From a bacterium (GTDB lineage Bacteria > Patescibacteriota > Saccharimonadia > Saccharimonadales > UBA4665): a DNA stretch of 64,000 nt. The notes beneath the pieces were generated by a model. That model searched no databases. It saw only the letters and a list, made by a program, of their open reading frames with translations, and had not been told where the DNA came from. Made by a program: the position numbers and the translations under genes. The stretch covers positions 40,949-104,948 of the forward strand of contig JAJYDV010000002.1 in the NCBI GenBank assembly GCA_021777375.1. Direction: 5' to 3'. Below are positions 37,047 to 45,538 of this stretch, piece after piece; positions within the stretch are counted from its first letter, which is position 1, and every line of letters begins with the position of its first letter.

Positions 37047-37529
37047 ATGAAGTATCACGAACTTTCCATTAATAAACACCGGCAGGCTAAGCGAGTTGGA
37101 CGCGGTATTGCAGGCGGGCAAGGTAAAACTGCAGGTCGTGGAACTAAAGGTCAGAAAGCCCGTACTGGCTGGTCGTTACGACCTGGTTTTGCTGGAGGTC
37201 AAAATCCTCTTATGCAGCAACTTCCTAAACTACCCGGTTTTAGATCGATCCACGCAAAAACTACTAATATCTTTACCGAGCAGCTAGAAGTACTTAAAGA
37301 TTCAATAATTACAGCCGAAACTTTGGCTAAGGCTGGAATCATAAATCATCCGTATCAGAATATTAAATTACTTAAAAGAGGTGAAATTAAGCGTAGTCTG
37401 AATGTTAGTTTACCGGCTGCCTCCAGATCGGCGATTGAAGCTATTGAAAACGCTGGCGGAACCTTTAAAAGAATCGATCGTCTTCCAAGACCAAATACGA
37501 AAAATATAGATACCCAATCTAGTAAATAA
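37047..37529 (+). CDS. rplO: 50S ribosomal protein uL15
   Basis: uL15 is a late assembly protein spanning the 50S core. The 160-residue product shows the glycine-rich N-terminus KRVGRGIAGGQGKTAGRGTKGQKART and FAGGQNPLMQQLPKLPGF. It directly follows rpsE because rpmD is missing. A 165-base gap with a promoter separates it from secY. Confidence 0.96.
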   Translation: MKYHELSINKHRQAKRVGRGIAGGQGKTAGRGTKGQKARTGWSLRPGFAGGQNPLMQQLPKLPGFRSIHAKTTNIFTEQLEVLKDSIITAETLAKAGIINHPYQNIKLLKRGEIKRSLNVSLPAASRSAIEAIENAGGTFKRIDRLPRPNTKNIDTQSSK

Positions 37530-37606
37530 TTGCCAGTAACTATTTATTGGTCCGGGAAAGATTATCTTATGTTGGCGAAAAGAATCGGGCATGGCATACT
37601 ACAAGA

Positions 37607-37615
37607 TGATAGAAT
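37607..37615 (+). promoter_or_regulatory. Extended -10 promoter before secY
   Basis: TGATAGAAT is an extended -10 identical in form to those of rpsL and tig, about 80 bases before the secY ATG. The -35 is weak. GGGAG at 37636 is too far from the ATG to act as its Shine-Dalgarno sequence. Confidence 0.5.
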
Positions 37616-37694
37616 TAAAAATGAAACTTTAAAGAGGGAGAAGATCTAACCTTCTATTAGTAAATTTCGCTTGGTTAGAAATAGTAAAAGTAGC

Positions 37695-39191
37695 ATGAAC
37701 TGGAAAATAATTTGGCAGTCACTAAAACAAAGGGATATGCAAAAGCGTCTCTTAGCGCTGCTTGGAATTATTATTGTATTTCGGATAATGATCAACATAC
37801 CAGTTCCCCTAGGTAGTGCCAAGGATTTACATCAGATTATATCCAACCTTTTTAGCTCAAAATCGGCACCTCAATTTTTAAGCTTTTTAAACGTTCTATC
37901 GGGTGGGGCGCTTGCTAACTTCTCGATTATGTTGGCCGGTTTAGGCCCGTACATTAACGCCTCGATTATTATGCAGTTACTGACCAAGGCTATCCCTCAA
38001 TTAGAGGCTCTACACGATGAAGGCGAGTTTGGACAGAAGAAGATTAACCAATATACCCGTGTCTTAACCTTTCCGCTAGCTATTATTCAGTCCATAGGTT
38101 CGATTTTCTTGATTCGCCAAGCCGCTCAAAGTCTTGGCGGAACTAACATCACCGCTCATGCCTCAATTATGCAGTGGGTGATTATGGTAGCCGCCTTAAC
38201 CGGAGCCTCAATGTTGCTTATGTGGCTCGGAGAATTAATTACCGAACAAGGTATTGGTAACGGAATATCTTTAATTATTACGGTTGGAATTGTTAGCCGT
38301 TTACCATCGAACATCTATGACATCGTACATGCCCAATTGAAATCGACCGATCGCTGGAAACTATTAGGTCATACCTGGCCAATGGACAAAAGAGCATCAT
38401 TTTATTTAATCGGCATAATATTATCGATCATTATCTTGACATGGATTGTCGTGAAGCTTAACGAGGCTGCGAGAAACCTGACAATAAATTATGCTAAACG
38501 GGTACAAGGTAACCGAGCCTACGGTGGAGTTACCACAACTTTACCGGTTAAATTAATTACCGCCGGGGTTATTCCAATTATTTTTGCCGTTGCATTTTTA
38601 AGTGTGCCCGGGTTTGCGGGACAGCTCATGAGTGCTGCGCATAGCCCAACAATCTCCCACATTGGTAGTAACTTAGTCGCTTGGTTCCAAACACCATCTG
38701 CCGCTACGTTTGCTACCGAGCACTGGAAAGCCTATATTTATCCAGTCACTTACTTTTTGTTAGTCTTTGTTTTTACCTTCTTTTACACTTCGATTACTTT
38801 TAACTCTAAAGAAATTGCTGAGAATCTTCAAAAACAGGGCGGGTTTTTAGAGGGTGTAAGAAGCGGAAAACAAACTGAAAAATATTTGTCGAAGATAGTT
38901 AACCGCTTAACGCTTTTTGGAGCAGCAAGTTTAGGCATTTTAGCTTTACTGCCGATTATTGCCCAGATATTTATCAACCAAAACATAACAATTGGCGGAA
39001 CATCGATCTTGATTTTGGTTTCTGTTGCCTTGCAAACACTTAGGGCTATTGAATCAAGGGCTTTAATGGTCACTTATGACCAGTATAGTCAACCTGATTT
39101 CTTCTATGAGCCTGAAGTTGCCGTTGAAGCGGCGGCCGGTGCTCAAAGACTTAAAATCGCTGATCGTTTCCGCTCTCGTAAACTTAAATAA
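37695..39191 (+). CDS. secY: Protein translocase subunit SecY
   Basis: SecY is the channel of the Sec translocon; its partner secE is at 59.6 kb. The ORF track starts at a TTG (37671); the ATG at 37695 gives the usual N-terminus (MNWKIIWQSLKQRDMQKRLL). The 498-residue protein has ten membrane segments, with the plug-helix region after IPVPLG and the signature GSMLLMWLGELITEQGIGNGIS-like block. The cytoplasmic loops carry conserved Arg residues (KRVQGNRAYGG). The C-terminus is longer and more charged than in E. coli. adk and map, which often follow, are absent. Confidence 0.97.
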   Translation: MNWKIIWQSLKQRDMQKRLLALLGIIIVFRIMINIPVPLGSAKDLHQIISNLFSSKSAPQFLSFLNVLSGGALANFSIMLAGLGPYINASIIMQLLTKAIPQLEALHDEGEFGQKKINQYTRVLTFPLAIIQSIGSIFLIRQAAQSLGGTNITAHASIMQWVIMVAALTGASMLLMWLGELITEQGIGNGISLIITVGIVSRLPSNIYDIVHAQLKSTDRWKLLGHTWPMDKRASFYLIGIILSIIILTWIVVKLNEAARNLTINYAKRVQGNRAYGGVTTTLPVKLITAGVIPIIFAVAFLSVPGFAGQLMSAAHSPTISHIGSNLVAWFQTPSAATFATEHWKAYIYPVTYFLLVFVFTFFYTSITFNSKEIAENLQKQGGFLEGVRSGKQTEKYLSKIVNRLTLFGAASLGILALLPIIAQIFINQNITIGGTSILILVSVALQTLRAIESRALMVTYDQYSQPDFFYEPEVAVEAAAGAQRLKIADRFRSRKLK

Positions 39192-39254
39192 CCAGCTATT
39201 TTCGATATAGGTATTTTAAAACCGCCTAGTGTGCTATGCTGGTTTTAAGGATAA

Positions 39255-39281
39255 ACGGCAGTATTGGCTGAACCGTCTTTT
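39255..39281 (+). terminator. Possible intrinsic terminator after secY
   Basis: ACGG-CAG-loop-CTG-AA-CCGT followed by CTTTT. The stem has a two-base bulge and a short T tract, so it is only moderately convincing. It lies between secY and the infA promoter, where a transcription unit boundary is expected. Confidence 0.4.
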
Positions 39282-39302
39282 GCATAAGTTTGATAAAAAC
39301 TC

Positions 39303-39332
39303 TTTACATTAGTAATATGTTTTTGATATAAT
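39303..39332 (+). promoter_or_regulatory. Promoter of infA and the alpha operon
   Basis: TTTACA (39303) and consensus TATAAT (39327) are 18 bases apart. Predicted transcript start is about 12 bases before the infA ATG. Confidence 0.72.
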
Positions 39333-39350
39333 CACAGATTAGTTATAGGT

Positions 39351-39572
39351 ATGGCTGCCAATAAAGAAGTTATCGAGCTTAGCGGTACTATCGTTGAGAC
39401 TCTGCCCGGTACCCAGTTTCGGGTTGAACTCGAGAACGGCCATCAAATTATAGCTCACGTCGCCGGTAAAATGAGAAAACATTTTATTCGTATCGTACCA
39501 GGCGACAGCGTTACGGTTGAGTTGACCCCTTATGATCTTACTAAGGGCAGAATCACCTATCGCATGTCATAA
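39351..39572 (+). CDS. infA: Translation initiation factor IF-1
   Basis: IF-1 occupies the 30S A site during initiation. The 73-residue OB-fold protein has the family motif [23 protein letters not shown] and ends [15 protein letters not shown]. It heads its own transcription unit behind a good promoter with a very short leader (about 12 bases). It is followed by rpmJ, rpsM, rpsK, rpsD, rpoA and rplQ. Confidence 0.98.
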   Translation: MAANKEVIELSGTIVETLPGTQFRVELENGHQIIAHVAGKMRKHFIRIVPGDSVTVELTPYDLTKGRITYRMS

Positions 39573-39622
39573 ATCTTAATTTTTTAAGGCAGTGTGTCAA
39601 ATTCAAGGAGGAATTGATCCGC

Positions 39623-39739
39623 ATGAAAGTGCGTGCCAGCGTCAAAAAGATAAGCCCAGATGATCTAGTCGTCCGTCGCAAAGGACGTGTCTATATCATT
39701 AACAAGCGTAAACCCAAGCATAAACAAAGGCAGGGCTAG
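39623..39739 (+). CDS. rpmJ: 50S ribosomal protein bL36, zinc-free type (missed by ORF track)
   Basis: This 38-codon gene is below the ORF-track cutoff. It begins [10 protein letters not shown] and ends KPKHKQRQG, both diagnostic of bL36, and has AAGGAGG before the ATG. The zinc ligands at positions 11, 14 and 27 are Ser, Asp and Asn; only His33 remains. It is therefore a C-minus bL36, like the zinc-sparing paralogues other bacteria keep for zinc starvation. Its position between infA and rpsM is canonical, so it is the only copy expected at this locus. Confidence 0.95.
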   Translation: MKVRASVKKISPDDLVVRRKGRVYIINKRKPKHKQRQG

Positions 39740-39744
39740 TTAAT

Positions 39745-40131
39745 ATGGCGCGAATTTCTGGTGTTACTTTACCAAGCGAAAAGCAAATTTGGGTGTCTTT
39801 AACGTATATTTACGGCATTGGTTCTAAAACCAGCCAGGATATTCTTACTAAGGCTAAAGTTGATCCGAGCCTACGAACTAAGAATCTTAATGACGAAGAA
39901 ATTTCCCGAATATCTGAAGTAATTGCTAACAATTATTCTGTAGAAGGTGATCTCCAACGTATAGTTAGTGGTAATATTAAGCGCTTGAAGGACATTAAGA
40001 GCTATCGGGGTATTCGTCACAGTGCAAATTTACCTACTCGCGGACAACGTACCCGAACTAATGCTCGAACACGCAGAGGTAGAAAGGTTACCGTTGCCGG
40101 TACCGCTAAGAAAGTAGCGGCCAAGACATAG
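39745..40131 (+). CDS. rpsM: 30S ribosomal protein uS13
   Basis: uS13 is a head protein forming bridges to uL5. The 128-residue product starts MARISGVTLPSEKQIWVSLTYIYGIG and has the signature YRGIRHSANLPTRGQRTRTNARTRRG, which binds P-site tRNA and 16S rRNA. It begins five bases after rpmJ. Confidence 0.97.
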   Translation: MARISGVTLPSEKQIWVSLTYIYGIGSKTSQDILTKAKVDPSLRTKNLNDEEISRISEVIANNYSVEGDLQRIVSGNIKRLKDIKSYRGIRHSANLPTRGQRTRTNARTRRGRKVTVAGTAKKVAAKT

Positions 40132-40157
40132 TTTCTAAGGAACTACGAAATATTATT

Positions 40158-40613
40158 ATGACTGATTTAAATCAAGAAACTTATGACACTGAACTGGCAG
40201 TCAACGAGCCAGAAGTTCAGGTAGAAATTACTAATACGCCTAAAAAGCGTAAATCTAAGCGTAGCGTTTCGGCAGGTCAAGCTCATATTAAGGCAACCTT
40301 CAATAACACGATTATTAGTCTTACAGATAGTACGGGGGCGGTAATTAGTACCTCTAGTGCCGGTTCATGTGGCTTTAGAGGCTCTAAAAAAGGCACAGCC
40401 TATGCTGCTCAGGTAGCAACCGAGCGGGCCGCAATGGCAGCTAAACAACAATACGGTTTGACTAAAGTTGACGTTTACGTTAAAGGTATTGGATTAGGAA
40501 GAGACGCGGCAATTCGTACTCTCGGGCAGCAAGATATTTATGTCGAAACAATTTCTGATGTAACTGGTGTTCCACATGGTGGCGTAAGGCCTAAGAAGGC
40601 TAGGAGAGTGTAG
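40158..40613 (+). CDS. rpsK: 30S ribosomal protein uS11 lacking the isoaspartate-forming Asn
   Basis: uS11 lies on the 30S platform near the Shine-Dalgarno helix. The core (from about residue 38) is normal, including GFRGSKKGTAYAAQ and GLGRDAAIRTL. An acidic then basic N-terminal extension of about 25 residues precedes it, making 151 residues. The C-terminal signature, normally PHNGCRPPKKRRV, reads PHGGVRPKKARRV. The Asn at E. coli position 119, which converts to isoaspartate in ribosomes, is Gly141 here. Confidence 0.96.
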   Translation: MTDLNQETYDTELAVNEPEVQVEITNTPKKRKSKRSVSAGQAHIKATFNNTIISLTDSTGAVISTSSAGSCGFRGSKKGTAYAAQVATERAAMAAKQQYGLTKVDVYVKGIGLGRDAAIRTLGQQDIYVETISDVTGVPHGGVRPKKARRV

Positions 40614-40623
40614 TAAATAGACC

Positions 40624-41241
40624 ATGGCAAGAGATCTTCAATCAATCGTAAAGATGAGTCGACGCGAAGGCTATGCTTTGCATCCTAAGGCTCACAAAGC
40701 TTTAGTTAAGCGGCCTTCACCTCCGGGGCAACAGGCAGCTAACGCTCGCCCATCTAAGCCCAGTCAATATGCCCAGCAGTTGCGCGAAAAACAGAAAGTT
40801 AAGCGTTTATACGGTCTTTTAGAGCGGCAATTTGCTAAATTAATGCGGGAAGCCAGTCGCCGCAAAGGGCAGACCGGTGAGATTCTACTTCAAATGCTAG
40901 AGCTTAGAGCCGACAACACAGTTTATCGTGCCGGTTTCGCTCCATCAAGACGTGCTGCCAGGCAACTAGTCAGCCATGGACATTTTCTACTTAACGGCAA
41001 TCGATTCGATATACCATCTATCCAGATGAAGTTTGGCGATGTTTTACAATTTCGTCCGCACAGCTTAAATAGCGACTACTTTAAACATTTAGACGAAGTT
41101 AGTGCTGCACCGAATACTTATCCTGAATGGATAAATGTTAATCGAAAGAAAGGTCAGGTGAGCATAGTTTCACTACCTACCCGTGATGACGCTGAACTAG
41201 ATATTAATGAGCAGTTAATAGTTGAGTACTATTCACGCTAA
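40624..41241 (+). CDS. rpsD: 30S ribosomal protein uS4, zinc-free type
   Basis: uS4 nucleates 30S body assembly and contributes to mRNA unwinding. The 205-residue protein has the S4 RNA-binding domain (about 95-160, RRAARQLVSHGHFLLNG) and the C-terminal IVEYYSR. The N-terminal 45 residues contain no cysteine, so the zinc knuckle of the C-plus form is absent. In E. coli uS4 represses the alpha operon; whether that holds here is unknown. It lies 18 bases before rpoA. Confidence 0.97.
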   Translation: MARDLQSIVKMSRREGYALHPKAHKALVKRPSPPGQQAANARPSKPSQYAQQLREKQKVKRLYGLLERQFAKLMREASRRKGQTGEILLQMLELRADNTVYRAGFAPSRRAARQLVSHGHFLLNGNRFDIPSIQMKFGDVLQFRPHSLNSDYFKHLDEVSAAPNTYPEWINVNRKKGQVSIVSLPTRDDAELDINEQLIVEYYSR

Positions 41242-41259
41242 AGGAGGAAGAAAGCAAGA

Positions 41260-42213
41260 ATGTCAAATCTTATTCATACACCAGGAGTAGTTAAAGTAGA
41301 CGAGCACAATCCATTTTCGTCAACATTTACTATAGAACCGCTGCACAGTGGTTACGGAATGACTTTAGGCAATTCCTTAAGACGAGTCTTACTGTCCAGC
41401 ATTTCCGGAGCTGTAATTACAAGCTTTAAAATTGATGGCATTTCGCACGAATTTACGACTGTCAAAGGTGTCAAAGAAGACGTCGTCGATATTATGATGA
41501 ATCTTAAAAATATACGTTTTCGAGTATATGGTGAAGAACTACAAAATCTGCGTTTGGTAAAGCAGGGTAAAGGTCCAGTTACCGCGAAAGACATTAGCCT
41601 TAATGCTGATGTAGAAGTTGTTAATCCGGATCAATTAATTGCCACAATCGATGATGAGAAAGGTAAGTTAGTAATTGATATGGTCGTCGAAATCGGCCGC
41701 GGATACCGCACCATTGAAGAAGGTACCGCCAAAAAAGGCAGTGATATGATTGCCTTAGACGCGGTCTTTACTCCTGTCTTGCGTGTTCGCTACAAAGTGG
41801 AAAACACCCGTGTTGGCCAAATTACTGATTTAGACAAATTAATTCTTACGGTAGATACCGACGGATCAATATCTCCATCTGATGCTTTTGAAGAGGCTGC
41901 CGCTATTTTAGTGAGTCAATATACGGCATTGGCTGGCAAAACTAGAATTGCCGCATCTCCTAGTTTAGTGCAGCCAGCAGATGAAGAGTTATTAAATGAA
42001 GATGATATGATTGGCGAGGAAGTAACGGCTTTGAATACTTCAATAGAAGACCTTAATCTATCAGCACGAACCACCAATGCCTTAATTAACAACGACATTC
42101 ACACCATCAAGGATTTGTTTAGTCTTAACGATGCGGAGCTTAAGGATTTGAAGGGCTTCGGAAGTAAAGCACTTGATGAAGTTAAAGATAAAATGGCGGA
42201 GTTAGAACTTTAA
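41260..42213 (+). CDS. rpoA: DNA-directed RNA polymerase subunit alpha
   Basis: The alpha dimer assembles RNA polymerase, and its C-terminal domain contacts UP elements and activators. The 317-residue product has the N-terminal assembly domain (FTIEPLHSGYGMTLGNSLRRVLLSS) and a complete C-terminal helix-hairpin-helix domain (IEDLNLSARTTNALINN, ending LDEVKDKMAELEL). AAAGGAGGAAG is a strong ribosome-binding site. Length and layout are standard, in contrast to the divergent beta'. Confidence 0.98.
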   Translation: MSNLIHTPGVVKVDEHNPFSSTFTIEPLHSGYGMTLGNSLRRVLLSSISGAVITSFKIDGISHEFTTVKGVKEDVVDIMMNLKNIRFRVYGEELQNLRLVKQGKGPVTAKDISLNADVEVVNPDQLIATIDDEKGKLVIDMVVEIGRGYRTIEEGTAKKGSDMIALDAVFTPVLRVRYKVENTRVGQITDLDKLILTVDTDGSISPSDAFEEAAAILVSQYTALAGKTRIAASPSLVQPADEELLNEDDMIGEEVTALNTSIEDLNLSARTTNALINNDIHTIKDLFSLNDAELKDLKGFGSKALDEVKDKMAELEL

Positions 42214-42216
42214 TTT

Positions 42217-42642
42217 ATGCACCGACACGGATATAAAGGCAGAAAACTGCATCGCGAGACTGATCAACGCTTAGCTCTTATCAAGGGTTTAGCAGAAGCT
42301 ATAGTAATTAACGGACAAATAACTACAACACACGCCAAGGCAAAGGAAGTGTTGCCGTACCTCGAAAAATTGATTACCAAGGCAAAGGCTGGGGGTCTTC
42401 ATAATCGTCGACAAGTTATTTCTGGGTTGCAGACAATTCAGGCCGCTAACAAATTGTTTGATGAGCTTGCGCCCCTACTAAATACACGCAATAGCGGCTA
42501 CTTGAGCATCAAAAAATCAGCTATGCGCAAGGGAGATAACAGTCAAATGGCAATAATTCAGTTTGTTGACGATCTAAAAGCAAATGACAAGGTGCCGGTT
42601 ACCGAAACTAATGAAACAATAAAAGCAGAGGTCAAGGCATGA
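42217..42642 (+). CDS. rplQ: 50S ribosomal protein bL17
   Basis: bL17 lies near the exit tunnel. The 141-residue protein starts MHRHGYKGRKLHRETDQRLALIKGL with the conserved KLHR region, and has ITTTHAKAKEVLPYLEKLITKAK. A short acidic C-terminal tail is present. It is three bases after rpoA and its end overlaps rplM by four bases, so the rplM-rpsI pair is fused onto the alpha operon. Confidence 0.97.
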   Translation: MHRHGYKGRKLHRETDQRLALIKGLAEAIVINGQITTTHAKAKEVLPYLEKLITKAKAGGLHNRRQVISGLQTIQAANKLFDELAPLLNTRNSGYLSIKKSAMRKGDNSQMAIIQFVDDLKANDKVPVTETNETIKAEVKA

Positions 42643-43094
42643 ACAAAACTTACTCAATTAAACCCTCAGATATTACCCGAACCTGGTATATAATTGATGC
42701 CGATTCAGAATTGACGCTAGGAAGAATTGCAGCAGAAGCTGCGAAATTATTGCTAGGTAAAGGTAAGGCGCAGTATAGCTCGCATATTGACTGCGGTGAT
42801 TACGTGATTATCACTAATGCGTCTAAGCTTAAAGTTACCGGTAAAAAACTTGACCATAAAAGCTATTACCGACACAGTGGACATCCTGGCGGCTTAACTA
42901 GCCGGACTTTACGTGAACAAATGGATCGCGATCCGTCTAGAGTGATCGAACTAGCTGTTAAGGGCATGTTGCCAGCGAATAAACTGCTTACAGACCGACT
43001 AAAAAGACTTAAGGTATATATAGATAATGAGCATCCTCATGCCCCACAGTCACCAGTTATGCTTAATTTAGTGAAAGGTAAGCAGGATAAGTAA
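42639..43094 (+). CDS. rplM: 50S ribosomal protein uL13
   Basis: uL13 is an early 50S assembly protein. The 151-residue product contains WYIIDADSELTLGRIAAEAAKLLLGK and the signature VKGMLPANKLLTDRLKRLKVY. It overlaps the rplQ stop and is followed after two bases by rpsI, the usual partner. Confidence 0.97.
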   Translation: MNKTYSIKPSDITRTWYIIDADSELTLGRIAAEAAKLLLGKGKAQYSSHIDCGDYVIITNASKLKVTGKKLDHKSYYRHSGHPGGLTSRTLREQMDRDPSRVIELAVKGMLPANKLLTDRLKRLKVYIDNEHPHAPQSPVMLNLVKGKQDK

Positions 43095-43096
43095 TT

Positions 43097-43513
43097 ATGT
43101 CTAACTCAGCTTCAGCTAAATCAGGATACTACAACTACTCGCTTGGAAGACGAAAAAGTGCCACTGCTAGAGTACGCTTAGTTAAAGGAAATGGTGAGAT
43201 TACAGTTAACGGCAAGCCTGCTAGCGAGTACTTCGGCAACAGCAAGTATTTATTAAGCAAACTTAATGATCCTTTTATAGCTATAGATACTATAGGCAAA
43301 CATAATGTTTCAGTTAAGGTCAAGGGTGGCGGGCATGACGGACAAATTGAAGCAATTCGTTTAGGTATTGCTAGGGCCCTAGTACAACAAAACGAGGAGT
43401 TAAAAGCTACTCTAAAGCGTGCCGATCTATTGGGTCGTGATTCAAGAGAGAAAGAACGCAAGAAGTTTGGGCTCAAGGGTGCTCGTAAGCAACGTCAGTT
43501 TACCAAGCGTTAG
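43097..43513 (+). CDS. rpsI: 30S ribosomal protein uS9
   Basis: uS9 places its C-terminal arginine next to P-site tRNA. The 138-residue protein shows YSLGRRKSATARVRLVKGNGEITVNG, the GGGHDGQIEAIRLGIARAL block, and the C-terminus GARKQRQFTKR, whose last Arg is the tRNA contact. It closes the long ribosomal run that began with rpsL. Confidence 0.97.
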   Translation: MSNSASAKSGYYNYSLGRRKSATARVRLVKGNGEITVNGKPASEYFGNSKYLLSKLNDPFIAIDTIGKHNVSVKVKGGGHDGQIEAIRLGIARALVQQNEELKATLKRADLLGRDSREKERKKFGLKGARKQRQFTKR

Positions 43514-43526
43514 TCTTGATTTTTGC

Positions 43527-43556
43527 TGCACATCTTCATAAAATCTCGCGTATACT
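43527..43556 (+). promoter_or_regulatory. Probable trpS promoter
   Basis: TGCACA (43527) and TATACT (43551) are 18 bases apart. The same TGCACA/TATACT pair occurs before the TPR gene at 46.4 kb. Confidence 0.5.
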
Positions 43557-43610
43557 AAATCTAGAATAAAAGTATATCTTGTATTAAGGTAGGGATATAA
43601 AGAAAACCGT

Positions 43611-44639
43611 ATGGCAAAAGAGGTAATTCTTACTGGTGTTCGTTCTAACGCCGAGTTAACACTTGGAAACCTTTTAGGAGCCATACTACCTCTAGTTCGT
43701 CTTCAGCAGCAGTATAGTGGCGAATACCAGATTAATGCCTTCATGCCTGATTTGCACAGCATTACTACGCCGACTAATTACGAGCAGCTTTTTTATCGTA
43801 CAATCGATACTTTAAGATTTTTTGAAGCAGCCGGTTTAAAATTAGACGACCCCAATACGCTAATATACCGTCAAAGTTATATTCCCGCCCATAGTGAGCT
43901 TACTTGGATCCTAGACAGTTTTATTTATTACGGCGAATTATCGCGAATGACTCAGTTTAAAGAAAAAAGCCAAGGTCAAAAAAGTGTAAGCGCTAGCCTG
44001 TTTAATTATCCGGCATTAATGGCGGCCGATATATTACTTTATGATGCATCATATGTTCCGGTCGGAGAAGATCAACGACAACATTTGGAGTTGACTAGAG
44101 AAGTTGCGATGAGAATGAATAGCCGGTTTGGTAATTTATTTGTGATACCCAAAGCTTGGGATGAACAGGTTAAATTTAATAAAACTGGAGTTCGCATTCG
44201 AAGTCTCAAGAATCCTCAGTTTAAAATGAGCAAAAGCATTTCAGATCCTAGCGGTACCATCTTGCTTTTAGATAATCCTAAAGAAGCCAGCAATAAGATC
44301 CTGGCAGCAACTACTGATTCGTTAGGAAATGTAAACTATGATTTTAAAAATCAGCCAGGCATAAGTAATTTATTACAAATTATTGCGACGATTAAGAATC
44401 AGCCAATAGAAGAAATTGCTCAATATTGGAAGGGTGAGACAAGTTACTCTAAATTAAAACAAGCCGCTGCCGAGTTAGTAGAATCGGTGCTAGTTGAGAT
44501 ACAGACAAATCTTAAGTTATTTAGTCGAGATGAAGCCATCTCAGTTTTAGCAAAGCATGAATTCAAAGTACGGGATATAGCAAACATGAAACTGGCTAGC
44601 GTGCAATCTAGTGTAGGACTGCGTTTAAAAAATAGTTGA
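43611..44639 (+). CDS. trpS: Tryptophanyl-tRNA synthetase
   Basis: This class I synthetase charges tRNA-Trp, whose gene is at 55.2 kb. The 342-residue product has the HIGH-equivalent in ELTLGNLLGAI, the Trp-pocket segment YPALMAADILLYDASYVPVGEDQRQH, and the KMSKS motif intact in FKMSKSISDPSG. Length is typical of bacterial TrpRS. It heads a coupled unit trpS-rluD-holB, the trpS stop overlapping the rluD start (TGATG). Confidence 0.97.
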   Translation: MAKEVILTGVRSNAELTLGNLLGAILPLVRLQQQYSGEYQINAFMPDLHSITTPTNYEQLFYRTIDTLRFFEAAGLKLDDPNTLIYRQSYIPAHSELTWILDSFIYYGELSRMTQFKEKSQGQKSVSASLFNYPALMAADILLYDASYVPVGEDQRQHLELTREVAMRMNSRFGNLFVIPKAWDEQVKFNKTGVRIRSLKNPQFKMSKSISDPSGTILLLDNPKEASNKILAATTDSLGNVNYDFKNQPGISNLLQIIATIKNQPIEEIAQYWKGETSYSKLKQAAAELVESVLVEIQTNLKLFSRDEAISVLAKHEFKVRDIANMKLASVQSSVGLRLKNS

Positions 44640-45538
44640 TGGTCCAAAATCTAAAATATATAGAAGCTCATTCTCAACGTTTGGATGTTTATTTGAGGAA
44701 CCAGTTTCCTCAAATCAGTCGTAATCAGGTTTCTAAAGTAATCAACTCTGGATTAGTCTTAGTTAATGGTATCTTAGCTAAACCGTCGACAAAGCTTAGA
44801 GCTAACGACCGAATAAGTTTTGTTAAAGAACAATTTAACCCGCCAACAATCGAAAAACTAGACCTAGATATTATTTATGAGGATGACTTTTGTTTAGTAA
44901 TTAATAAACCTAGCGGAATAATTACGCACGCCAAGGGCTTGTTAAGTTCCGAAGGCAGCGTTGCTAGTTTTGCGAAAAGTCATTTAGACCCCGATATTGA
45001 CTTTAGTAATTCCAATAATCGAGCCGGCATCGTTCACCGTTTAGACCGTGGCACTTCAGGAGTCATTATCGTAGCTAAAACTTCGGATGCGCAAAAGTAT
45101 TTAAGTCGTCAATTCGCTACCCGAAAGATTAGAAAAACTTACCTCGCACTCGTAAAAGGAAAAGTTAGTAAACCAGAAGCTCAAATTAACATGCCGATTG
45201 AGCGCAATCCTAAACAACCGTCAACATTTAGGCCTGGTCCAAATGGCCGAGAGGCGTTATCTAGGTATTTAGTAATCGCTTCCAATGATCAGTATAGTCT
45301 ACTTAAGGTGACCCCGATAACCGGCCGTACACATCAAATTCGAGTGCATTTAAAGGCTATTAACCATCCAATAGTAGGAGATACTGTATATGGCGGAGAG
45401 CCTGCGGAAAGGCTCATGCTGCACGCAGCGTCGATTGAGGTAAATTTACCTAATTTATATCCAACAACCTTTAGTGCACCGCTACCTAAAATATTTTTAA
45501 AATATATTAGGGTAAATAAAAAGCAATTAAACTTATGA
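44639..45538 (+). CDS. rluD: RluD-family 23S rRNA pseudouridine synthase
   Basis: Enzymes of this family isomerise uridines to pseudouridine in 23S rRNA helices. The start is ATG 44639, overlapping the trpS stop (the ORF track uses a TTG three bases earlier). The 299 residues comprise an N-terminal S4 domain (RLDVYLRNQFPQISRNQVSKVI) and the catalytic domain with the Asp in HRLDRGTSGVIIVAKT, followed by GRTHQIRVHL. RluD, RluC and RluA subgroups are hard to separate by eye; the S4 domain favours RluD or RluC. Confidence 0.93.
   Translation: MVQNLKYIEAHSQRLDVYLRNQFPQISRNQVSKVINSGLVLVNGILAKPSTKLRANDRISFVKEQFNPPTIEKLDLDIIYEDDFCLVINKPSGIITHAKGLLSSEGSVASFAKSHLDPDIDFSNSNNRAGIVHRLDRGTSGVIIVAKTSDAQKYLSRQFATRKIRKTYLALVKGKVSKPEAQINMPIERNPKQPSTFRPGPNGREALSRYLVIASNDQYSLLKVTPITGRTHQIRVHLKAINHPIVGDTVYGGEPAERLMLHAASIEVNLPNLYPTTFSAPLPKIFLKYIRVNKKQLNL

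Noticed and set aside
37621-37632. Three-codon ORF (ATGAAACTTTAA) in the secY leader as a regulatory leader peptide
   Set aside because: Too short, no ribosome-binding site and no regulatory pattern.
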